A stretch of 64,000 nt of DNA. It comes from an uncultured Rhodospirillaceae bacterium. GTDB taxonomy: Bacteria > Pseudomonadota > Alphaproteobacteria > Rhodospirillales > Casp-alpha2. Location of the stretch: the NCBI GenBank assembly GCA_913030825.1, contig CAJWCU010000011.1:62001-126000 (forward strand), given 5' to 3'. How positions within the stretch are numbered: the stretch's first letter is position 1; every line of letters begins with the position of its first letter. The position numbers were made by a program, and so were the translations under genes. This document shows, one piece after another, positions 53,977 to 63,451 of this stretch. A model generated the notes under the pieces. That model had not been told where the DNA came from. It saw only the letters and a list, made by a program, of their open reading frames with translations, and made no database searches.

Positions 53977-56900
53977 CTAGGCCGCCGTCTCGCCGCGGCC
54001 AAACAGCGCGCGCAATTTCTCGGACATCCAACGGCAGACCACATAGAACGTCGGCGTGAAGACCAGGCCGAAGAACGTCACCCCGACCATGCCCGAGAAC
54101 ACGGTGGTCCCCAGGGCCTGGCGCATTTCGGCACCCGCACCCTCGGCGATCATCAGGGGCAGAACCCCCAGGATGAAGGCGAAGGACGTCATCAGGATCG
54201 GGCGCAGTCGGGTCCGCGCGGCCTCGACCGCAGCATCGATGTAGTGCATGCCTTTCTCGTCTTCCGCCTGCTTGGCGAATTCGACGATCAGGATCGCGTT
54301 CTTGGCCGCCAGGGCGATCAATACGACGAAGCCGACCTGGGCCAGGATGTTGGAATCCATGCCCCGCATGTTGAGCCCGAGGATGGACGCCAACAGGCAC
54401 ATCGGCACGATCAGGATAACCGCGAGCGGCAGAGCCCAGCTTTCGTATAGGGCCGCCAACAGCAGGAACACGAAGATCACGGCCAGGCCGAAGGCGAACA
54501 TCGCCGTGTCGCCGGCCAATTTCTGCTGCAGGGCGATTTCCGTCCATTCGTAGCTGAACCCGTCCGGCAGGACCTTGTCGGCCAGGGCTTCGACCTTGGC
54601 CAGGCTTTCACCCGTGGAAATGGACGGCAGCTTGGCGCCCTGGACCTCGGCCGCCGGGTAGAGGTTATAACGCGGCATGCGGTGCGGGCCGGTAATGTCG
54701 TGGAAGGTGGCGATAGAGCCGATCGGCACCATGTCGCCGTTTTCCGACCGGGTCTTCAACTTGGCGACGTCGCCCGGGTCGTTCCGGTAGGGGCCGTCGG
54801 CCTGGGCGGTGACGCGGAAGGTCCTCCCTAAGAAGTTGAAGTCGTTGACGTAGGCGGAGCCGATATAGACCTCCAGCGTATCCAGCACCCGTTCGACGGG
54901 CACGTTGAGCATTTCCGCCTTCACGCGGTCGATATCGGCGTAGACCTTGGGCGTCGCCGAATTAAACAGCGAGAACACGCGGGTCAGGCCCGGTTCCTGG
55001 TTGGCGGCGGCGACCAGGGCCTGGGCGGCGCCCTGCAGGGCTTCGATCCCACGGCCGCGGCGATCCTGGACATAGAGCTTCCAGCCGCCGCCCCGGCCGA
55101 TGCCGCGCACAGGCGGCGGGGCGACCAGGAAGATCATCGCGTCTTCAATCTGGAACAGCTGACCCTGCAGCTCGCCCAGGACCTTTTGCACGGTCGAGCC
55201 ACGGGCGTCGCGTTCGGCGATCGGTTTCATCGGCACGAAGATCGCGCCGCCGTTTGGCGCGTTGGTGAAGGTCGCGGCGTCGAAGCCGGCGAAACCGACG
55301 GCATGTTCGACATCCGGGTGTTTCAGGATGATGTCGATGGCGCGGCGCACGACCTCGTCCGTACGGGCGAGGGATGAGCCCGCCGGCAATTGTACGACCG
55401 TGATCAGATAGCCTTGATCCTGTTCCGGGATGAAGCCGGTCGGCGTGGTCTTGAACTCATAGGCCGTCAGGCCGAGCAGCCCGCCGTAAACCACCAGGAC
55501 CATGGCCGTCATGCGGACCAGGCGCTTGGTGCCTTCGGTATAGGCAATGTTCAGGCGCTCGAACGCCCAGTTGAACCCGGCCGAAAACTTGTCGGTCGGC
55601 ATCATGATGATGCGCATGATGCCCGTGCGTTCGTGGCCGCCGTGATTGGCCTTGAGCAGCAGCGCGCAGAGGGCCGGCGACAGAGTCAATGAGACGATCA
55701 GCGAAATTACCGTCGTCGTCGCCACGGTCACCGCGAACTGGCGGTAGAACTGGCCGGAGATGCCTTCGATGAAGGCCGTCGGCAGGAACACCGCGACCAA
55801 CACCAGCGAGATGGCGATCAGGGCACCGCCGACCTCGTCCATGGTCTTATGGGCGGCTTCCCGGGCGGTCAGGCCGCGCGCCAGGTATCGTTCCACGTTC
55901 TCGACCACAACGATCGCATCGTCGACCACGATCCCGATGGCCAGGACGAGCCCGAACAGGGTCAGGTTGTTGATGGAATATCCGAAGGTGCCCATGACCA
56001 GGAACGTGCCGATCAGGGAGACCGGAATGGCGATGATCGGGACGATCGCGGCGCGCATGTTCTGCAGGAACACCAGGATAACCAGCACCACCAGTAACAC
56101 CGCCTCGGCGATGGTCGTATAGACGGCTTCGACCGAACGGGCGATGAATTCCGTCGGGTTGTAGACGATGGTATGGGCCAGGCCTTCGGGGAAGTCCTTG
56201 GCCAATTCGTCCATGGTGGCGATGACCTGTTCTGCCGTTTCCAAGGCGTTGGAGCCCGGGCGCTGCATGATCACGATGGGCAGCGCCGTGGTGCGGTCGA
56301 GATAGGCCGTGGTCTGATAGTCCTGGGCGCCCAGTTCGACCCGCGCGACGTCGCTGACGCGAACCACGCCCGTGCCGTCGCCGCGCTTGACGACGATATC
56401 CTCAAAAGCCTTCTCGGTGATCAGGCGGCCCTGGGTTTCGACGTTCAATTCGAAGGCCGACGGGTTTTCCATCGGTGCCCGGTTCAGGATGCCCGAGGCG
56501 ACCTGGACGTTGTTCGCGCGCAGGGCCGCGACGACCTCGCCGGCGGTCAGGCCATAACTGGCGACCCGTTCCGGGTCGAGCCAGATGCGCATGGAATAGG
56601 CGCGTTCGCCGAATACGCGGGCTTCGCCGACGCCGGGGATACGGGACAGGCGATCGAGAATCTGGGTCCGCGCATAGTTGGAGATATAAAGCTGATTGCG
56701 CGAGCCGTCCGGCGACAACAGGTGGATGACCATCATCAGGTCGGGCGAGCTTTTCTTCACCGTGACGCCCAACCGGCGGACTTCTTCCGGCAGACGCGCG
56801 GTGGCGATGGCGACGCGGTTCTGAACCTGGACCTGGGCGTCGTCCAGGTTAGTGCCCAGCTTGAAGGTTACCTGAAGGTTCAGGACGCCGTCGCCGGTGG

Positions 56901-57150
56901 CTTCCGACTTGGCGTAGAGCATGCCTTCGACGCCGTTGATTTCCTGTTCCAAAGGCGTCGCCACGGTCGCCGCGACGGTCTCCGCCGAGGCGCCGGGGTA
57001 GTTCGCCGTGACCTGAACGGTCGGCGGCGCGATTTCCGGATACTGGGCGACCGGCAGGCTCAGGTAGGCGATGGCGCCCAGCAGGGTGATGAGGATCGAG
57101 ACGACCGACGCGAAGATCGGGTGGTCGACGAAAAAGTGGGTAAATCTCAT
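53977..57150 (-). CDS. RND multidrug efflux pump, inner-membrane permease (AcrB/HAE1 type)
   Basis: The 1057-residue permease starts MRFTHFFVDHPIFASVVSILI; an upstream frame is Arg/Pro-rich and spurious. Twelve membrane helices and two large periplasmic loops are present. The proton-relay pair is in LAIGIVVDDAIVVVENVERYL, and both halves carry AcrB-like core motifs (SLTLSPALCALLLK, ALAAKNAILIVEFAKQAED). It pumps hydrophobic drugs or metabolites with the adaptor encoded 13 bases upstream and a TolC-type channel encoded elsewhere. Converges with the PAS gene. Confidence 0.95.
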   Translation of the reverse strand: MRFTHFFVDHPIFASVVSILITLLGAIAYLSLPVAQYPEIAPPTVQVTANYPGASAETVAATVATPLEQEINGVEGMLYAKSEATGDGVLNLQVTFKLGTNLDDAQVQVQNRVAIATARLPEEVRRLGVTVKKSSPDLMMVIHLLSPDGSRNQLYISNYARTQILDRLSRIPGVGEARVFGERAYSMRIWLDPERVASYGLTAGEVVAALRANNVQVASGILNRAPMENPSAFELNVETQGRLITEKAFEDIVVKRGDGTGVVRVSDVARVELGAQDYQTTAYLDRTTALPIVIMQRPGSNALETAEQVIATMDELAKDFPEGLAHTIVYNPTEFIARSVEAVYTTIAEAVLLVVLVILVFLQNMRAAIVPIIAIPVSLIGTFLVMGTFGYSINNLTLFGLVLAIGIVVDDAIVVVENVERYLARGLTAREAAHKTMDEVGGALIAISLVLVAVFLPTAFIEGISGQFYRQFAVTVATTTVISLIVSLTLSPALCALLLKANHGGHERTGIMRIIMMPTDKFSAGFNWAFERLNIAYTEGTKRLVRMTAMVLVVYGGLLGLTAYEFKTTPTGFIPEQDQGYLITVVQLPAGSSLARTDEVVRRAIDIILKHPDVEHAVGFAGFDAATFTNAPNGGAIFVPMKPIAERDARGSTVQKVLGELQGQLFQIEDAMIFLVAPPPVRGIGRGGGWKLYVQDRRGRGIEALQGAAQALVAAANQEPGLTRVFSLFNSATPKVYADIDRVKAEMLNVPVERVLDTLEVYIGSAYVNDFNFLGRTFRVTAQADGPYRNDPGDVAKLKTRSENGDMVPIGSIATFHDITGPHRMPRYNLYPAAEVQGAKLPSISTGESLAKVEALADKVLPDGFSYEWTEIALQQKLAGDTAMFAFGLAVIFVFLLLAALYESWALPLAVILIVPMCLLASILGLNMRGMDSNILAQVGFVVLIALAAKNAILIVEFAKQAEDEKGMHYIDAAVEAARTRLRPILMTSFAFILGVLPLMIAEGAGAEMRQALGTTVFSGMVGVTFFGLVFTPTFYVVCRWMSEKLRALFGRGETAA

Positions 57151-57163
57151 GACGTCGACTGCC

Positions 57164-58378
57164 TTACTTGGCCGGAGACTGGGCCGGAGACTGGGCCGGA
57201 GATTGGGATTGCGCCGGGGCCGGCGGCTCTTTGATCGTGCCGTCGGGCAGCAACTCGGCGATCTTGGGCACGACTTTGCCGCCCGGGCGGGCACGTTGGA
57301 TGCCGCGCACGACGATCATGTCGTCGCGCCCGACGCCGCCCCGCACGATGCGCAAGCCGTTATGCAGCGGGCCGAGATCGACCGGGGCCCCTTTGACGTT
57401 GCCTTCCTGATCGACGATCAGCACCAGCTTACGGCTTTGGTCCGAAACGACCGAGGCGTCGGGGATCAAGGTGGCTTCGTATTCCGGCGTTCCGGCCAGG
57501 CGCAGGCGCCCGAACACGCCGGGCGACAAAAAGCCGGAGGAGTTTTCGAACTTGGCGCGGAAGCGGATGGTGCCCGTGTTGGGGGACAGTTCGTTGTCGA
57601 CGAAGTTCATCGTGCCTTCGCGGCTGTATTCGTCTTCGTCCATCAGGCGGACCCAGACCGGGTTGGCCGTGTCGCGCGACGATTCCCGCTGGCCGGTGGC
57701 CTGCAGGCGCGCGTATTTCAGGAATTCGGCCTCTGATGCGGAGAAAGTAAAGAGGATCGGATCGATGGAGACCAGCGTGGTCAGCAGCGTCGACTGGGCC
57801 GAGCCCCCCTCGACCAGGTTGCCGACATCGACGCGGGCATCGGAAATGCGCCCGGTGATCGGCGCCTTCACCTGGGTGAACTCAAGGTTCAGCTTGGCGA
57901 TGCGCATCTGCGCCTGGGCCGACAACACGGTGGTCTGCGCGGTCTGCAATTCAGCCTGACGCTGGTCGAAGGTTTCGCGGGAGATGTTGTTACGCTTCAA
58001 CAGGCTTTCGGCGCGTTTGAATTCACCCAGGGCCAGATTGACCCGGGTCTTCGCGGCCTCCAGCGAGGCCTTGGCGACATCCAACTGAGCTTCGAAAGGG
58101 CGGGGGTCGATGACGAACAGCAGGTCGCCCTTCTGCACCAGGTCACCGTCCGTGAAATGAATGGACTCCAGGAAGCCCGAAACGCGGGCGCGGATTTCAA
58201 CGCGATCCTCGGCTTCGAACCGGCCGGTGTACTCATCCCATTCGACGACCTTCTTGATCACCGGCTTGGCAATCGTGACGGGCATCGGCCCCTGTTGGGC
58301 GACGGTGGTGCCGGGAGCAAGGAGGCTCAGGGACAGCAGAAGAATCGAAACGGCAGCGGCGAATCGGGACAAGCGCAT
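57164..58378 (-). CDS. RND efflux membrane-fusion protein (AcrA type)
   Basis: The ATG at 58378 gives 404 residues with a signal peptide (hydrophobic 9-23, near TVA-Q). The adaptor has lipoyl-type halves (VSGFLESIHFTDGDLVQKGDLLFVIDPRPFEAQL and ITGRISDARVDVGNLVEGG), a coiled-coil hairpin (about 100-150) and a beta-barrel domain. The end is a low-complexity tail AQSQSPAQSPAQSPAK encoded by three tandem 12-base repeats. It is the first gene of the operon with the AcrB-type permease. A palindromic operator candidate lies 34-51 bases upstream; no regulator gene is adjacent. Confidence 0.93.
   Translation of the reverse strand: MRLSRFAAAVSILLLSLSLLAPGTTVAQQGPMPVTIAKPVIKKVVEWDEYTGRFEAEDRVEIRARVSGFLESIHFTDGDLVQKGDLLFVIDPRPFEAQLDVAKASLEAAKTRVNLALGEFKRAESLLKRNNISRETFDQRQAELQTAQTTVLSAQAQMRIAKLNLEFTQVKAPITGRISDARVDVGNLVEGGSAQSTLLTTLVSIDPILFTFSASEAEFLKYARLQATGQRESSRDTANPVWVRLMDEDEYSREGTMNFVDNELSPNTGTIRFRAKFENSSGFLSPGVFGRLRLAGTPEYEATLIPDASVVSDQSRKLVLIVDQEGNVKGAPVDLGPLHNGLRIVRGGVGRDDMIVVRGIQRARPGGKVVPKIAELLPDGTIKEPPAPAQSQSPAQSPAQSPAK
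57170..57205 (-). repeat. Three tandem 12-base repeats in the adaptor C-terminus
   Basis: GGCCGGAGACTG occurs at 57170, 57182 and, with one change, 57194. It encodes AQSP repeats at the C-terminus and could vary in copy number. Confidence 0.7.
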
Positions 58379-58411
58379 GGATAACACCCCAAAATGCGAA
58401 AAACCCGAGTT

Positions 58412-58429
58412 CCAGAATGGCTATTCTGG
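58412..58429. promoter_or_regulatory. Palindromic operator candidate upstream of efflux operon
   Basis: CCAGAAT (58412-58418) and ATTCTGG (58423-58429) are perfect arms around GGCT, 34-51 bases before the adaptor start, where a TetR- or MarR-type repressor would block transcription. Confidence 0.5.
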
Positions 58430-58437
58430 ACGGGCTT

Positions 58438-58461
58438 AAAAAAAAGCGGGCGACCGCCCGG
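58438..58461 (-). terminator. Intrinsic terminator of bolA
   Basis: On the minus strand a GGGC-GGTC-GCCC hairpin is followed by GC and eight Ts (58445-58438). It lies about 140 bases beyond the bolA stop and before the efflux promoter. Confidence 0.7.
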
Positions 58462-58598
58462 TGGAATTCAGAAACCACAACATCGGCCCGCCACCGGAAA
58501 ATTTCAAGCAAGAATTTTGCATTGCAGCAAAATCAAGCGGATGTGGCTTGGATTTGTCGGGGGAGTCCCGTCCGGATGAAGAGAAAAGGGCGGGGGAA

Positions 58599-58922
58599 TT
58601 ACGCCTGGTCCGCCTTGGAGCCGCCCATGCACTGGGGTGAGGCGAGGGTGCGGCCACCGCGTGCCTGCCATTCCGGCGCGGTGTAGGTTTCCATCGATAA
58701 GGCATGGACCGGTCCGGCCAATTCGTCGGCCAACACGGCGTTGACCGCCTGATGGCGACGTACCCGGTTCAAGCCGTCGAACTGCGGCGAGACGACGATT
58801 ACCTTGAAATGGCTCTCCGATCCCGGCGGCACGGAATGCATGTGACTTTCGTTGACCACTTCGAGATGTTCGGGCGTCAAATTTTCCGCCAGTTTCGTTT
58901 CGATGGATCGTTGGATTTGCAC
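58599..58922 (-). CDS. bolA: BolA-family protein
   Basis: The 107-residue protein has the class II KH-like fold: IETKLAENLTPEHLEVVNESHMH, then ESHFKVIVVSPQFDGLNRVRRHQAVNAVL with the conserved His, and VHALSMETYTAPEW. BolA proteins bind monothiol glutaredoxins to handle [2Fe-2S] clusters and also influence cell shape under stress. The C-terminal RGGRTLASPQCMGG adds a cysteine. It is monocistronic with its own terminator. Confidence 0.93.
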   Translation of the reverse strand: MQIQRSIETKLAENLTPEHLEVVNESHMHSVPPGSESHFKVIVVSPQFDGLNRVRRHQAVNAVLADELAGPVHALSMETYTAPEWQARGGRTLASPQCMGGSKADQA

Positions 58923-59137
58923 GGCCGAGGGTCCTTATATGCGGTGTGGCGATGGGGCTAATTTAGGGACCGCCCCCGGGATCGACAAGTTTTCCCCGTT
59001 ACCCCCGATTTTTCCCCGTTTGGCGGCTTGCCCTGGGCAGATGTAGCGGGTATTCATGCCGCAGCCGCCCGGTCCCTGAAACCGGCCAGATTCCCTGGTC
59101 CGGCGGATCGCGGCACCGTCCTTTTCAGGAGACTTCC

Positions 59138-61162
59138 ATGACGGCTCCAGACACCGGTTCGAGCACGGCCCCCGAAACTGCGGCCGCCCCCGCCGCCGCT
59201 CACCAGGACATGGCCAACGCCATCCGATTCCTTTCCGCCGATGCGGTTCAGAAAGCCAATTCCGGCCACCCCGGCATGCCCATGGGCATGGCCGATGCGG
59301 CGACGGTTTTGTTTTCCCGCTTCCTCAAGTTCGATGCCGGCCAGCCCAATTGGCCGGACCGCGACCGCTTCGTGCTGTCCGCCGGTCATGGCTCGATGCT
59401 GCTCTACAGCCTGCTGCACCTGACCGGTTATCCGGGCATGCCGATGAGCGAACTGGAAAACTTCCGCCAGCTTGGCTCCAAGACCGCCGGCCATCCGGAA
59501 TACGGCCATGCGCCGGGGATCGAGACGACCACCGGGCCGCTCGGACAGGGGATCGCCACGGCGGTCGGCATGGCGATTGCCGAACGGTTGCAAAGCGCGC
59601 GCTACGGCGACGATCTGGTCGATCATTACACCTACGTCATCGCCGGTGACGGCTGCCTGATGGAAGGCATCAGCCACGAAGCCATTTCCATGGCCGGGCA
59701 TCTGAAACTCGGCAAGCTGATCGTGCTGTGGGACGACAACCGGATTTCCATCGACGGCGGTACGGACCTGTCCGTTTCCGACGATCAGATGACGCGTTTC
59801 AAGGCCTCGGGCTGGGACGTTCAGGCCGTCGACGGCCACGATCCCGAAGCCGTCGCCGCCGCCATCGAAACGGCGAAGGAGACCGGCACACCGTCGATGA
59901 TCGCCTGCCGGACCATTATCGGCTATGGCGCACCGACCAAGCAGGGGACCTCGGGCACCCATGGCGCGCCCCTCGGTGATGAGGAACTGGCCGCGGCCCG
60001 GGAAAAGATGGGTTGGCCCCATGCGCCGTTCGTCGTGCCCGACGAGATTCTGGCTGCCTGGCGCGCCGTCGGCAACCGGGGCTCGCAAGCCCGCGCCGCT
60101 TGGGAAGCGCGCCTCGACGGCTCGGCCGACAAGGCGACGTTCGAGCGTGGTGTCGCCGGTAATCTGCCGGACGGCTGGGAAAAAGCCGTGCTGGATTACA
60201 AGAAAATGGTTCTCGACGAGACGCCGAAATGGGCGACCCGTCAGGCCTCGGGCAAGTTCCTCGACTACCTCTGCGAAGCGGTGCCCGAATTGATCGGCGG
60301 TTCGGCCGACCTGACCGGGTCCGTCAATACCAAGGCCAAGGGGCTGGAGCCGGTCACGCCCGACGATTTCTCTGGCCGCTATATGTATTACGGCGTGCGC
60401 GAGCACGGCATGGCCGCTGCGATGAACGGCATGGCCCTGCACGGCGGGGTTATCCCTTACGGTGGCACCTTCCTGGTCTTCGCCGATTATATGCGGGGTG
60501 CGATCCGCCTGTCGGCGTTGATGGCGCAGCGGGTCGTTTACGTGCTGACCCACGATTCCATCGGCCTTGGCGAGGACGGCCCGACCCACCAGCCGGTGGA
60601 AACCCTGGCCAGCCTGCGCGCCATGCCGAATTTCGCCCTGTTCCGGCCCTGCGATCCGATCGAGACCGCGGAATGTTGGGAACTGGCGGTCAGCCGAAAG
60701 AACGGCCCCTCGGGTATGGTTCTGACGCGCCAGGGTGTGCCCTTGCTGCGCGGTGAGGCCGAAGCCGAGAACAAATCGGCCAAGGGTGCTTATGTGCTGG
60801 CCGAAGGCGAGGGCGGCGCCCGCCAGGTCACGCTGATGGCGACCGGCTCGGAAGTTTCCATCGCCATGGCGGCGCGCGAGGCGCTGCAGGCCGAGGGCAT
60901 CTCCACAGCGGTCGTTTCCATGCCGTCGTGGGAATTGTTCGAGGAACAGGATGCGGCCTACCGCGATGCGGTGCTCGGCCCCGGTACGGCAAAGGTCGCC
61001 GTCGAGGCGGCGGTACGTCAGGGGTGGGACCGCTATGTCGGCCCGGACGGCGGTTTCGTCGGGATGACGGGCTTTGGCGCCTCGGCACCGGCCGGCGAGT
61101 TGTACAAACATTTCGGCATCACGGCGGACGCCGTGGTGGCGGAGGCGAAAAAGCGGGTCTAA
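59138..61162 (+). CDS. tkt: Transketolase
   Basis: Transketolase moves two-carbon units between sugar phosphates in the pentose phosphate and Calvin pathways. The 674-residue protein starts after CAGGAGA. It has the thiamine-pyrophosphate region [31 protein letters not shown] for substrate, and the transketolase signature [18 protein letters not shown] and [16 protein letters not shown]. It is followed by fba (95 bases) and rpe, three enzymes that act together on the same sugar phosphates. Confidence 0.97.
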   Translation: MTAPDTGSSTAPETAAAPAAAHQDMANAIRFLSADAVQKANSGHPGMPMGMADAATVLFSRFLKFDAGQPNWPDRDRFVLSAGHGSMLLYSLLHLTGYPGMPMSELENFRQLGSKTAGHPEYGHAPGIETTTGPLGQGIATAVGMAIAERLQSARYGDDLVDHYTYVIAGDGCLMEGISHEAISMAGHLKLGKLIVLWDDNRISIDGGTDLSVSDDQMTRFKASGWDVQAVDGHDPEAVAAAIETAKETGTPSMIACRTIIGYGAPTKQGTSGTHGAPLGDEELAAAREKMGWPHAPFVVPDEILAAWRAVGNRGSQARAAWEARLDGSADKATFERGVAGNLPDGWEKAVLDYKKMVLDETPKWATRQASGKFLDYLCEAVPELIGGSADLTGSVNTKAKGLEPVTPDDFSGRYMYYGVREHGMAAAMNGMALHGGVIPYGGTFLVFADYMRGAIRLSALMAQRVVYVLTHDSIGLGEDGPTHQPVETLASLRAMPNFALFRPCDPIETAECWELAVSRKNGPSGMVLTRQGVPLLRGEAEAENKSAKGAYVLAEGEGGARQVTLMATGSEVSIAMAAREALQAEGISTAVVSMPSWELFEEQDAAYRDAVLGPGTAKVAVEAAVRQGWDRYVGPDGGFVGMTGFGASAPAGELYKHFGITADAVVAEAKKRV

Positions 61163-61257
61163 AAATCTAGGACCTGAACGAACCGAACGGACAGTCGTCC
61201 TTGAAGAGGCGAACGATCCGGGCAAGTCGAACAAGATAGAGGTTAGAGGAATCCGAG

Positions 61258-62322
61258 ATGGCATTGGTTTCGATGAGGCAGTTGCTCGATCACGCCGCCG
61301 AAAACAGCTACGGCGTGCCGGCCTTCAACATCAACAACATGGAACAGATGCTGGCCATCATGGCGGCGGCGGAAAAGACTGACGCTCCGGTCATCATGCA
61401 GGCCAGCCGGGGCGCCAGGAAGTACGCCAACGACATCGTCCTGCGCCACCTGATCCAGGCCGCGATCGAGATGTATCCCGACATCCCCGTCTGCATGCAC
61501 CAGGACCACGGCAATAATGCCGAAACCTGCCTGTCGGCCATGAGCTACGGCTTCTCCTCGGTGATGATGGACGGCTCCTTGGAAGAAGACGCCAAGACCC
61601 CGGCGTCCTATGACTACAACGTCGAGGTGACCAAGACGGTGACCGACATGGCCCACATGATCGGTGTTTCGGTCGAGGGTGAGTTGGGCTGTCTCGGCTC
61701 GCTGGAAACCGGCGAAGGCGATAAGGAAGACGGCCACGGCTTCGAAGGTAAACTGGACAAGGACATGTTGCTGACCGACCCGGATCAGGCCGCCGACTTC
61801 GTCGCCAAGACCAAGGTCGATGCCCTGGCCGTCGCCATCGGCACGTCCCACGGCGCCTACAAATTCACCCGCAAGCCGACCGGCGATATCCTGGCCATGG
61901 ACGTGGTCAAGAAGCTGCACGAACGGCTGCCGGATACACACCTGGTGATGCACGGCTCGTCCTCGGTTCCCCAGGAACTGCAGGACATTATCAACCAGTT
62001 CGGCGGTGAAATGCCGCAGACCTACGGCGTGCCTGTCGAGGAAATCGAAACCGGCATCAAGAACGGCGTGCGCAAGGTCAATATCGACACCGACAACCGC
62101 ATGGCCATCACCGGCCAGATCCGTAAGGTTCTGACGGAACAGAAGGCCGAGTTCGATCCGCGGACCTATCTGAAACCGGCCATCGCGGCGATGACCGAGG
62201 TCTGCATCGACCGGTTCGAACGTTTCGGCACAGCGGGCAACGCGTCCAAAATCAAGCCGATCCCGATGTCGGAAATGGCCGCGCGCTACAAGTCCGGCTC
62301 ACTCGATCCGAAGGTCGTCTGA
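61258..62322 (+). CDS. fba: Class II fructose-bisphosphate aldolase (Calvin-cycle subtype)
   Basis: Aldolase joins or splits fructose-1,6-bisphosphate (and can make sedoheptulose bisphosphate). The 354-residue enzyme has Zn ligands including H81 and H84 in [20 protein letters not shown], and the C-terminal [20 protein letters not shown]. This longer form with the insert [16 protein letters not shown] resembles the CbbA subtype found with Calvin-cycle genes. No RuBisCO or phosphoribulokinase gene is in the window, so an autotrophic role is not shown. GAGG precedes the ATG. Confidence 0.95.
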   Translation: MALVSMRQLLDHAAENSYGVPAFNINNMEQMLAIMAAAEKTDAPVIMQASRGARKYANDIVLRHLIQAAIEMYPDIPVCMHQDHGNNAETCLSAMSYGFSSVMMDGSLEEDAKTPASYDYNVEVTKTVTDMAHMIGVSVEGELGCLGSLETGEGDKEDGHGFEGKLDKDMLLTDPDQAADFVAKTKVDALAVAIGTSHGAYKFTRKPTGDILAMDVVKKLHERLPDTHLVMHGSSSVPQELQDIINQFGGEMPQTYGVPVEEIETGIKNGVRKVNIDTDNRMAITGQIRKVLTEQKAEFDPRTYLKPAIAAMTEVCIDRFERFGTAGNASKIKPIPMSEMAARYKSGSLDPKVV

Positions 62323-62364
62323 CCGGCAGCGCGCCTAGGCGGATAGGAAAGGGAACTGATCTCC

Positions 62365-63021
62365 ATGGCGACACCGATCAAGATTGCGCCGTCCATCCTG
62401 TCCGCCGATTTCGCCCGCCTGGGCGAAGAAATCCGCGCCATCGATACGGCCGGCTGCGATTACGTCCACGTCGATGTGATGGACGGCCATTTCGTGCCGA
62501 ACCTGACCATCGGGCCCATGGTGGTAAAGGCGATCCGCCCGCATACGGCAAAGCCGCTGGATGTCCACCTGATGATCGACCCGGCGCAGCCGTATTTGAA
62601 AGAATACGCCGACGCCGGGGCCGACATCATCACCGTCCACGCCGAGGCCGATAAGCACCTGGACCGGTCGCTTCAGGCGATAAAGGATCTGGGTAAGAAG
62701 GCAGGCGTCTCGCTGAACCCCGGAACGCCGGAAAGCGTCATCGAATATGTTTTGGACCGCCTCGACCTGATCCTGGTCATGTCGGTCAATCCGGGATTCG
62801 GCGGGCAGAGCTTCATGCCCTCGCAATTGCCCAAGATCGCGCGCATCCGCGAGATGATCGCAGGCCGCCCGATCGAGCTTGAAGTCGACGGCGGCGTGAA
62901 CACCGACACCATCAAATCCGTGGTCGATGCCGGTGCCGACGTGCTGGTCGCCGGCAGCGCCGTGTTCAAGGGCGACGACTACGCCGCGACCATCGGCGCG
63001 CTGCGCTCCGCCGCCGCCTGA
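62365..63021 (+). CDS. rpe: Ribulose-phosphate 3-epimerase
   Basis: Rpe interconverts ribulose-5-phosphate and xylulose-5-phosphate. The 218-residue TIM barrel has [32 protein letters not shown] (metal ligands H35, D37 and H42 region), HLMID, and the phosphate loops [10 protein letters not shown] and EVDGGVN. It is the last gene of the tkt-fba-rpe run, 42 bases after fba. Confidence 0.97.
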   Translation: MATPIKIAPSILSADFARLGEEIRAIDTAGCDYVHVDVMDGHFVPNLTIGPMVVKAIRPHTAKPLDVHLMIDPAQPYLKEYADAGADIITVHAEADKHLDRSLQAIKDLGKKAGVSLNPGTPESVIEYVLDRLDLILVMSVNPGFGGQSFMPSQLPKIARIREMIAGRPIELEVDGGVNTDTIKSVVDAGADVLVAGSAVFKGDDYAATIGALRSAAA

Positions 63022-63030
63022 CCTCGGCCC

Positions 63031-63258
63031 TTACCGCAACAGCAACCCGCTTCGGACCCGCTTGATCGTGCGGCGCACGTCCGGCTCGCTCAGGTCGTCG
63101 TCGGCGATCAGTTGTTGGATGATCGGGTCCGACATGACCTCTTCCAAAAACGGCTCCTGCCGGGACCACAGCGGCGGGTCGCCCGCCAGCCGGCGAACGC
63201 GGTAGACGATATTGACGGCGGGAAAGGTCGCATTTCCCGGGGCGTTTCCATCCTTCAT
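63031..63258 (-). CDS. Small hypothetical protein
   Basis: The ATG at 63258 gives 75 residues, with GGAGGAGG ten bases upstream; a longer open frame exists but looks non-coding. The product is basic and soluble (MKDGNAPGNATFPAVNIVYRV, then VMSDPIIQQLIADDDLSE and RRTIKRVRSGLLLR). A helix-turn-helix is possible near the end but is not established. It is convergent with rpe. Function unknown. Confidence 0.5.
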   Translation of the reverse strand: MKDGNAPGNATFPAVNIVYRVRRLAGDPPLWSRQEPFLEEVMSDPIIQQLIADDDLSEPDVRRTIKRVRSGLLLR

Positions 63259-63451
63259 GATCGAGTCGCCTCCTCCTACGAGTGCCCAATCGCGCGTTCC
63301 TCGGACCACCCCATCTTTTCGACGGACGTGATGACGAACGGGCAGGTTTCGAGAGTTGCTTTGGAATGGGGCCAAAAAAAGTCGGCGGGATGATCTTAGG
63401 GCGGAATCTCTATGACCCCACGGGCGGAACTACGGGCCGTTCGCCATTGGG

